Origin: Campylobacter jejuni
GTDB taxonomy: Bacteria; Campylobacterota; Campylobacteria; Campylobacterales; Campylobacteraceae
Length of the DNA: 64,000 bases
Reading direction: 5' to 3'
NCBI GenBank assembly: GCA_014305285.1
Contig: JACRSG010000004.1
Span: 1-64,000, forward strand
Shown piece by piece: positions 58,177 through 64,000 of the stretch. The stretch's first letter is position 1. Each line of letters begins with the position of its first letter. The notes beneath the pieces were generated by a model. The model made no database searches. It was given only the letters and a program-made list of their open reading frames with translations, and was not told the origin of the DNA. The translations under genes and the position numbers were made by a program.

Positions 58177-60036
58177 TTGGCTTTGGATGAAAAAATTATT
58201 GCCTATACAGAAAATCCGGCTCAAGAGCTTTTAAGCGTAGCTTCGCGAACAAACCTTAGCTTAAATGAGCTTGATTTTAGTTTATTGGCGTTTTCTACAC
58301 AATATCGTTTTGGAGATTTAGAATGGAAAAAAATTTCTGAAAAAGAATTAATCCTTTTTGATAAAGATGAAATTTTTTTAAAAAATGATCTTCAGATCAA
58401 GCAAGAATATAAAATAGAAATTTTTCATGGCATAAACCAAAGCAAAGCATCTCAAGCAATTAAATTAGTTGCGAATAAAAATTTAACTAAAATAGTTGCT
58501 CAAATTGATTTTACAAATTTGGACTTTTATGAAAAACTAGCACTAGAGCTTTTGCAAAATATTTATAAAAAAATGTTGAAACTTAAATTTTTAATAGGTA
58601 TTCGTATTTTTGATTTTAAGAAAAATTTAATGTCTTTTTGCAACCAACATAAAAACACCCCTTTTAATAAAACTATACAAATTACCGTTGCACAAGGTAT
58701 TGATCCTGTAGAAAGTCAAAATGAATCCCTAATCTTAACTTATAAAGAAAAAACCAAAAACTACACTATCGATGAAAAACGCTCAGGTATTATTGTTGTT
58801 GATGAAAATGAAGTTGTTTTAAAACACGCTAAATTTAAACAAGGTAAAGAAGGAAAAGACTTAAATTTACATACCTTAAAAGTTTTATCTGCAAATGAAA
58901 ATAAAGTTGAATTTTCTTGTTCTTCAGCCTTTAAACAACTAGAGCAAGACGGATACACAGAATATATAGCTTTAAAAAAAGGTTATGTAGTGCAAGATGG
59001 TGAAAAATTTGATATCGCTAATGAACTAGATTTTAATGGAGTGGATTTTAAAAATATAGGGATTATAAAAGCTGGATTGGATAAAAATGTCAAAATCAAT
59101 ATAAAATTTCTTTCAGAAGTAAAAGACGCTGTAAATTCTGGCGTTGGAATAGAATGCGAAGAATTAAATGTAGTCGGAAGCGTAGGAAGCAACACTCAAC
59201 TTAATGCTACAAAAATGAAAATAGAAGGTACTACACACTCTAAAGCTAAAATTCAAGCCAAACAAGCTTATATAAAAACTCATAGAGGATTTGCAGAAGC
59301 TGAAATTTTAAATATAGATTTGCTCGAAGGTGGAACAATCAAAGCCAAAAAAGTGAGAATTAAAAAAAGTTTAGGCGGAAATATACAAGCTGATAAAATC
59401 TATATAGAAAATTTAGAAAATAATAATTCTTGTGTGTTTTTTGAAAATACTACAATAGAACGCATTAACGGGGATAATAATAAATTTCATGCTAAAATTA
59501 AAACGCTTGATAAAAATTATGATGAAGAATTTACGATTTTAGGAGAGCAAATTTCTAAGCTAAACCATAGAATAAATAAAATAAGACAATACATTTTATC
59601 AAGCAAAAATGGAATTTTAAGCGTTGAAAAAAAGATAACAGAACTTAAAAATCAAGGTCAAAATGTTCCCATACAATACGAAAAAGCTCTAAAAGATTTT
59701 TCTTTGCAAAATCTTGAATTAAACAAACTACAAAATGAAGAAAAAGAACTTCTTGAACGCAAAAAATCTTTACAATTAGAATTAATCAATTTGCAAAAAA
59801 TGCTTTTTGAAGCAACTTTTATAAATAAAAGTGGCAAATGGACTGATATGAATGAGATCAAATTTTCACTTCTAGAACCTAAAGAAGATATTTTTTACTC
59901 TTCATTTGTTAATGAAAATGCTAAATTTATAGGCATTAAAAAAGTCATACAAAACAACCAAGAAAGTATAGAAATACATAAAAAATTAGATTACGAAGAA
60001 AAGGATATAGCATGGTTGTCAGAATCGAAGGAATAA
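58177..60036 (+). CDS. FapA/DUF342 family flagellar assembly protein
   Basis: A 619-residue cytoplasmic protein. The middle (about 190-460) has the repeated short strands of a right-handed beta-helix typical of DUF342/FapA, including [18 protein letters not shown] and [15 protein letters not shown] charged coiled coil follows (about 465-560). FapA-type proteins aid polar flagellar assembly; that role is inferred here. The start is TTG at 58177 behind AAGGGGA; a second TTG two codons on is a close alternative. It overlaps ruvA by 25 bp. Confidence 0.8.
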   Translation: MALDEKIIAYTENPAQELLSVASRTNLSLNELDFSLLAFSTQYRFGDLEWKKISEKELILFDKDEIFLKNDLQIKQEYKIEIFHGINQSKASQAIKLVANKNLTKIVAQIDFTNLDFYEKLALELLQNIYKKMLKLKFLIGIRIFDFKKNLMSFCNQHKNTPFNKTIQITVAQGIDPVESQNESLILTYKEKTKNYTIDEKRSGIIVVDENEVVLKHAKFKQGKEGKDLNLHTLKVLSANENKVEFSCSSAFKQLEQDGYTEYIALKKGYVVQDGEKFDIANELDFNGVDFKNIGIIKAGLDKNVKINIKFLSEVKDAVNSGVGIECEELNVVGSVGSNTQLNATKMKIEGTTHSKAKIQAKQAYIKTHRGFAEAEILNIDLLEGGTIKAKKVRIKKSLGGNIQADKIYIENLENNNSCVFFENTTIERINGDNNKFHAKIKTLDKNYDEEFTILGEQISKLNHRINKIRQYILSSKNGILSVEKKITELKNQGQNVPIQYEKALKDFSLQNLELNKLQNEEKELLERKKSLQLELINLQKMLFEATFINKSGKWTDMNEIKFSLLEPKEDIFYSSFVNENAKFIGIKKVIQNNQESIEIHKKLDYEEKDIAWLSESKE

Positions 60037-60563
60037 TCACAAAAAAAGAACCTACTTTTATCATTGTTAAATGTACTAGTGGCTTAAGCTATGGAATATT
60101 TATTTCACTTTTTTGTTCTGCTAAAATTCAAACTCAAGAAAAGCATGAGTTTTTTATCACTCAAATCATTAAAGAAGATTCTAATAAATTTTATGGTTTC
60201 TTGGATAAGGACGAGCAAAAAATGTTTGAAATGCTTTTAAAAGTCAATGGAGTAGGTGCAAATACTGCTATGGCAGTATGCTCTAGTCTTGATGTAAATT
60301 CTTTTTACAAAGCCTTAAACTTAGGAGATGAAAGCGTGCTTAAAAAAGTACCAGGTATAGGTCCAAAAAGTGCAAAACGCATTATAGTAGAACTTTCTGA
60401 TACAAAAACCAAGCTTGAAAATGCAAGCGATGATAAAAGCGAAGCCTTAGCCGCACTTCTTACTCTAGGCTTTAAACAAGAAAAAATTATAGGTGTTTTA
60501 GCGAGTTCTCAAGCAACAGGTACAAGCGAACTCATCAAAGAAGCTCTTAAAAAACTAGGATAA
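60012..60563 (+). CDS. ruvA: Holliday junction DNA helicase subunit RuvA
   Basis: Tetrameric junction-binding protein that works with RuvB in branch migration. An OB-fold N-terminal domain, two helix-hairpin-helix motifs (VNGVGANTA near residue 75 and [11 protein letters not shown] near 111), and a C-terminal RuvB-binding domain (about 140-183) are visible. The ATG lies within the end of the fapA-like gene with an AAGGA site 6 bp before it. Length is 183 residues. Confidence 0.96.
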   Translation: MVVRIEGIITKKEPTFIIVKCTSGLSYGIFISLFCSAKIQTQEKHEFFITQIIKEDSNKFYGFLDKDEQKMFEMLLKVNGVGANTAMAVCSSLDVNSFYKALNLGDESVLKKVPGIGPKSAKRIIVELSDTKTKLENASDDKSEALAALLTLGFKQEKIIGVLASSQATGTSELIKEALKKLG

Positions 60564-60572
60564 AGGGATAAA

Positions 60573-61613
60573 ATGAAATTTGCAATACTTTTTGGAGGAA
60601 ATTCTTATGAACATGAGATCAGTATAGTAAGTGCTGTGGTGCTTAAAAAAGTCATCAATCAAAATTTAGAATTTATTTTTTGCGATGAACAAAGAAGATT
60701 TTATCGTATTCCAAATGAAAAAATGAATTCTAAAACTTTTAGCACTAAGGCTTATAAAAAAGAAAAAGAACTTTTCATACAACAAGGAGGTTTTTTTAGC
60801 AAAGGCTTTTTAAAAGAAAATAAACTAGAGTGCGAGTGTGTGATCAATCTTATCCATGGTAGAGATGGTGAAGATGGAAAAATCGCAGCTTTATTTGAGT
60901 TTTATTCTATTAAATTTATAGGATCTAGGCTTGAAGCTAGTGTGCTATCTTTTAACAAAGAACTTACCAAACTTTACGCAAAAAGCGTTGGAGTAAAAAC
61001 ACTTGACTATACCATGCTAAGAAAAGGGCAAAACTCTAAAGAAAAGCTTAGTTTTCCTTGCATTATCAAGCCTGCAAGACTTGGAAGTAGTATAGGTATT
61101 AGTATAGTAAAAGATGAAAAAGATTTAGAATACGCCAAAGATGTAGGTTTTGAATTTGACAATGATCTTGTAGTGGAAGAATTTAAAAACAATATCAAAG
61201 AATACAATCTTGCAGGATGTATGATCAATGATGAATTTGTTTTTTCCATCATAGAAGAGCCAAAGAAAAAAGAATTTTTGGATTTTGAACAAAAATATCT
61301 TAGCTTTTCAGGACACAATGAACTTGTAGAAGCAAATTTAAGTGAAGAGTTAAAAGAAAAACTCAAAGATAGTTTTAAAAAGATTTACAATCCTTTATTT
61401 AAAGGTGCTTTAATACGCTGCGATTTCTTTATACTTGATAATGAAGTATATTTAAATGAAATCAATCCAAACCCTGGTTCTTTAGCTAATTATCTTTTTA
61501 AAGACTTTAACGCCACTTTAAACGCCTTAGCTGATCAAATTTCGCTTGAAAAAATGATAAAAATCAGCTACAACTTCCTTCACTCTATCAACGGACAAAA
61601 AGGAAAATTATAA
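60573..61613 (+). CDS. ddl: D-alanine--D-alanine ligase
   Basis: ATP-grasp enzyme making the D-Ala-D-Ala dipeptide for peptidoglycan; MurF, the next step's enzyme, is encoded three genes downstream. [15 protein letters not shown] at the start, the [15 protein letters not shown] loop near 165, and the metal-binding [13 protein letters not shown] near 302 are all present. Length is 346 residues. It lies 9 bp after ruvA. Confidence 0.96.
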   Translation: MKFAILFGGNSYEHEISIVSAVVLKKVINQNLEFIFCDEQRRFYRIPNEKMNSKTFSTKAYKKEKELFIQQGGFFSKGFLKENKLECECVINLIHGRDGEDGKIAALFEFYSIKFIGSRLEASVLSFNKELTKLYAKSVGVKTLDYTMLRKGQNSKEKLSFPCIIKPARLGSSIGISIVKDEKDLEYAKDVGFEFDNDLVVEEFKNNIKEYNLAGCMINDEFVFSIIEEPKKKEFLDFEQKYLSFSGHNELVEANLSEELKEKLKDSFKKIYNPLFKGALIRCDFFILDNEVYLNEINPNPGSLANYLFKDFNATLNALADQISLEKMIKISYNFLHSINGQKGKL

Positions 61614-61627
61614 GCTTTTAAGTCAAG

Positions 61628-61659
61628 ATACGCTAAATTATACATAAAATTTAGCGTAT
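61628..61659. promoter_or_regulatory. perfect palindrome before an antitoxin gene (operator or terminator)
   Basis: ATACGCTAAATT (61628-61639) and AATTTAGCGTAT (61648-61659) are perfect 12-bp arms around an 8-nt loop, 13 bp before the ATG of the antitoxin-like gene. It could be the operator through which a Phd/YefM protein represses its own gene, or an intrinsic terminator for ddl (TTTT follows). Confidence 0.6.
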
Positions 61660-61672
61660 TTTAGGAAGAAAA

Positions 61673-61888
61673 ATGCTCTCTTTTAAACAAGATGAAATTT
61701 ACACTGCCACCGAAGTGGTAAGAAATTTTAGCCCCATTATGGAAAAACTCAAAAAAAGCGAAAATGGAAAAATAGTTATTTTAAAAAATAACAAATTTGA
61801 AGCTGTGATGCTTAGTATGAAGGAATTTGAACGCTTGCAAAACGCCATGCAACTTTTAGAAAATATATACAAAAATCAAAAGGCTTAA
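61673..61888 (+). CDS. Phd/YefM-type antitoxin-like protein
   Basis: A 71-residue protein with the Phd/YefM fold pattern: YTATEVVRNFSPIMEKLKKSE, then KIVILKNNKFEAVMLSMKEFERL. The usual downstream toxin gene is missing; the next gene, one base on, is an alpha/beta hydrolase. The AGGAAG ribosome site and the palindrome upstream suggest separate regulation of this gene. It may be a domesticated regulator. Confidence 0.82.
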   Translation: MLSFKQDEIYTATEVVRNFSPIMEKLKKSENGKIVILKNNKFEAVMLSMKEFERLQNAMQLLENIYKNQKA

Positions 61889-61889
61889 A

Positions 61890-62609
61890 ATGGCTCAAAC
61901 ACAACTTTCTTATAAAAACAAAACTTATCAAATTTCTTATGAAATTTTAGGTGATCTTACCTTACCGCAAATACTTATCTTACACGGCTGGGGAGCTGAT
62001 AAAGAACTTATGAAGCAAAGTTTTTGTCCTTTTTTAAAAGATTTTTGTCAAATTTATATGGATTTGGCGGGTTTTGGAAATTCAAGCGTGGAAGAAATTT
62101 TAAATACTCAAGATTATGCTAATATCACAGAGCTTTTTTTAAAACAAAAAAAACTCAATGTCCGTTTTTTCATGGGGCATTCTTTTGGTGGAAAAGTAAG
62201 CACCCTACTCGCAAAAGAAAAAGACACCCTAATCTTACTTTCAAGTGCAGGAATTTTAGCTAAAAAATCCTTAAAAGTGCGTTTTAAAATCTGCGTTTTT
62301 AAAATTTTAAAATTCTTTGGTTTAAGAAAATTTTATCACTATTTTGTTAGCAAAGATGGAGCAAATCTTAGTCCTATCATGTATGAAACCTTTAAAAAGG
62401 TTGTCGATGAGGATTTTAATGAAATTTTTTCAGGGCAAAAGGCTAAAAGTTTGATTTTTTGGGGAAAAAGCGATGAAGCCACACCTTTATATTGTGGTGA
62501 AAAAATGCATAAACTTTTAAAAAATAGCACTTTTTATCCTTTAGAGGGGGATCATTTTTTCTTTTTAAAACATTCTGCTTTCATAGCTCAAAAAATCAAG
62601 GAAATTTGA
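61890..62609 (+). CDS. alpha/beta hydrolase
   Basis: A 239-residue serine hydrolase. The oxyanion loop LHGWGADK is near residue 31, the nucleophile elbow is GHSFGG near 96, an aspartate lies in WGKSDEATP, and the histidine is in EGDHFFF near 227. The substrate is unknown; the position between ddl and murF hints at an envelope role. The stop TGA directly abuts the murF ATG. Confidence 0.87.
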   Translation: MAQTQLSYKNKTYQISYEILGDLTLPQILILHGWGADKELMKQSFCPFLKDFCQIYMDLAGFGNSSVEEILNTQDYANITELFLKQKKLNVRFFMGHSFGGKVSTLLAKEKDTLILLSSAGILAKKSLKVRFKICVFKILKFFGLRKFYHYFVSKDGANLSPIMYETFKKVVDEDFNEIFSGQKAKSLIFWGKSDEATPLYCGEKMHKLLKNSTFYPLEGDHFFFLKHSAFIAQKIKEI

Positions 62610-64000
62610 ATGCTTATTAATACTCTTTATTTTATCAATTCTTTATTTTTTAATTTTTGCATAGCTTTTTATCTTATGAGTGCTTTACAATGGTACTCTT
62701 ATAAATTTAAACGCGTATTTTTTCACTATCACAAATCCTTGTGGCATTTGTATTTTTTATTTATTCCTTATTTTTTATTCTTAGCTTTTCCTTTATATTC
62801 TTTAGCATATTTTGCGTTGATTCATACTCTGATTTTGTATTTTTGGCACAAAGGTATAGATAAAAAGCTTGTTTTTACAAGTAAGGTTAAATGGTTTTTT
62901 GTTTTTGTTTTTGTTTATAATGCCATTTTTGCTATCCTTGCTTTACGTTTTTCTTTTCTTTTTAATCTTTTTACCCTTCCTTTTGCCTTATTTAATCTTA
63001 AAATTTATGAGTTTTTTACAAATTTATATTATAAAAAACAAGCCAAAGTCAAATTAAGAGCCAATGGAAATTTAAAGATCATACTCATTACTGCAAGTTT
63101 TGGAAAAACAAGTATTAAAAATTTTTTATACGAACTCTTAAAAGATGATTTTAAAAGCTACAAAACACCACGCTCTGTCAATACCCTGCTAGGTATAGTC
63201 GCTGATATCAATACAAATTTAAGCCCAGGTACTCAAATTTACATAGCTGAAGCAGGTGCTAGACTTAAAGGAGATATTGATGAGATCACGCGTTTTTTAG
63301 AACCTCACATCAGCATAATAGGAGAGATAGGCAATGCACATTTAGAGTATTTTAAAAGTGTTGAAAATATCCGTTTAACCAAACTTGAAGCCTTAAATTC
63401 CAAAAGACTAGAGAAAGCTTTTTTGCACTCTAGCACTCAAAAAAAAGAAGATAAGATCATAAGCCTTTATGATGATAAATTAAGCCTTATTCATTCAAGT
63501 CTTGAAGGTGTAGAATTTAAGGTAAATATGGGAAATAAATCCTATGATTTTAAAAGTCAAATTTTAGGAGATTTTAACGCTCAAAATCTTTGTGTTTGCA
63601 TACTTTGTGCTAATTATCTTGGCATAAAACTAGAAAAAATTCAAAAGCAAGTTTTAAATATAAATTCCGTAGAACATCGCTTGCAAGTGCTTTCAAGAGA
63701 GCCTAAATTTATCATAGATGATGGTTTTAATGGAAATTTTAAGGGTATGAGCACAAGCTATGAACTTTGTAAAAGCTATAAAGGACGCAAAGTTTTAGTA
63801 AGTCCTGGCATAGTAGAAGTAAGCGAAGAAGAAAATATAAAACTTGCTAAAATCATCAATGAGTGTTTTGATCTTGCTATCATTAGTGCACAAATCAATG
63901 CTGAAATTTTCAAAAAAGAGTTAAAAATAAAAACCATTATACTGAAAGAAAAAAATGAATTAGTGAAAGTTCTTGCTAAAGAAACAAAAAACGCAGATTT
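62610..64000 (+). CDS. murF: MurF ligase with membrane N-terminus (partial, cut by window end)
   Basis: UDP-MurNAc-tripeptide:D-alanyl-D-alanine ligase, using the product of Ddl. The visible 463 residues have an unusual hydrophobic N-terminus (about 1-145) with four or five membrane helices, then the Mur ligase core: P-loop TASFGKTSIKN near residue 165, IGEIGNAHLEYFKS near 250, LGDFNAQNLCVCILCA, and HRLQVL with the DDGFNGNF loop. The P-loop has Ala-Ser-Phe in place of the usual Gly-Ser-x before GKT. The frame is still open at base 64000, and the end is probably only a few codons beyond. It directly follows the hydrolase. Confidence 0.9.
   Translation, partial: MLINTLYFINSLFFNFCIAFYLMSALQWYSYKFKRVFFHYHKSLWHLYFLFIPYFLFLAFPLYSLAYFALIHTLILYFWHKGIDKKLVFTSKVKWFFVFVFVYNAIFAILALRFSFLFNLFTLPFALFNLKIYEFFTNLYYKKQAKVKLRANGNLKIILITASFGKTSIKNFLYELLKDDFKSYKTPRSVNTLLGIVADINTNLSPGTQIYIAEAGARLKGDIDEITRFLEPHISIIGEIGNAHLEYFKSVENIRLTKLEALNSKRLEKAFLHSSTQKKEDKIISLYDDKLSLIHSSLEGVEFKVNMGNKSYDFKSQILGDFNAQNLCVCILCANYLGIKLEKIQKQVLNINSVEHRLQVLSREPKFIIDDGFNGNFKGMSTSYELCKSYKGRKVLVSPGIVEVSEEENIKLAKIINECFDLAIISAQINAEIFKKELKIKTIILKEKNELVKVLAKETKNAD

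Noticed and set aside
62869-63057. Hydrophobic short frame in the 5' part of murF
   Set aside because: It is an out-of-frame reading of the T-rich membrane segment of MurF.

Overview
The window is a gene-dense, AT-rich bacterial segment and almost certainly comes from Campylobacter jejuni or a very close relative. The evidence is the low GC content, the overlapping start/stop codons, the characteristic protein sequences (MurA, Fbp, KdsB, FliP, TrmA, a single XerH recombinase) and a gene order that matches, read backwards, what I remember of the C. jejuni stretch from xerH to murF. I could not run a database search, so assignments rest on motifs, family knowledge and context.

Layout. 1-3512: a candidate dif (difH) site, then xerH and the folate-branch genes pabB (fused to a PabC-like lyase) and pabA. 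3513-4138: a degraded coiled-coil FlxA-like gene behind an intact flagellar sigma-28 promoter. 4139-6552: murA and moeA. 6574-8280 (minus): lepB and folD. 8360-14306: one tightly overlapping run with a c-type cytochrome, hemL, an AtpZ-like protein, two membrane proteins, a FliK-like protein and flhX. 14303-16224 (minus): psd and a metallophosphoesterase. 16310-19511: gltX, a YggT protein and slt, with a lipoprotein gene converging on slt by 104 bp. 19987-24339: mobB, fbp, a small Cys-rich protein, metG and a MurF-N-like protein. 24359-25810: a sigma-28 promoter driving a small secreted protein and an EF-hand protein. 25805-34102: ogt, acnB, an ankyrin protein, an SDR, an NhaC-type antiporter, trmA and a membrane protein. 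34221-35845: a CoA-binding protein and ilvA. 35842-42089 (minus): glmU, coaBC, an unknown, uppS, prepilin peptidase, an LptF/G permease and truA. 42233-44582: fliP, two small genes and two broken genes (glnH-like and a short unknown). 44670-48465 (minus): nadE, lpxK, thrC, kdsB. 48539-49453: a metallo-beta-lactamase-fold hydrolase and a small membrane protein. 49494-58072 (minus): murJ, cysS, msbA, pyrD, an M16 protease, dapA and a FabL-like reductase. 58177-64000: fapA-like gene, ruvA, ddl, an orphan Phd/YefM antitoxin, an alpha/beta hydrolase and murF, cut by the window end.

Functional themes. Cell-envelope synthesis dominates: murA, murF, ddl, dapA, uppS, murJ and slt for peptidoglycan; lpxK, kdsB, msbA, glmU and an LptF/G permease for lipooligosaccharide; psd for phospholipid. 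Flagellar functions recur (fliP, flhX, FliK-like, FapA-like, and two sigma-28 promoters). The remainder is core metabolism and translation.

The most interesting observations are three. First, the heptamer CCCTACT occurs at least ten times on the + strand and I found no copy of its reverse complement; read on the other strand it is (A)AGTAGGG pointing at the difH end, the geometry expected of an FtsK-orienting (KOPS) motif. Second, the sigma-28-driven two-gene unit at 24359-25810 has a near-perfect promoter and encodes a small exported protein and a calcium-binding-type protein with no recognised function. Third, MurF here has a membrane-embedded N-terminus in place of the usual soluble substrate-binding domain, while a separate protein beside metG looks like that missing domain.
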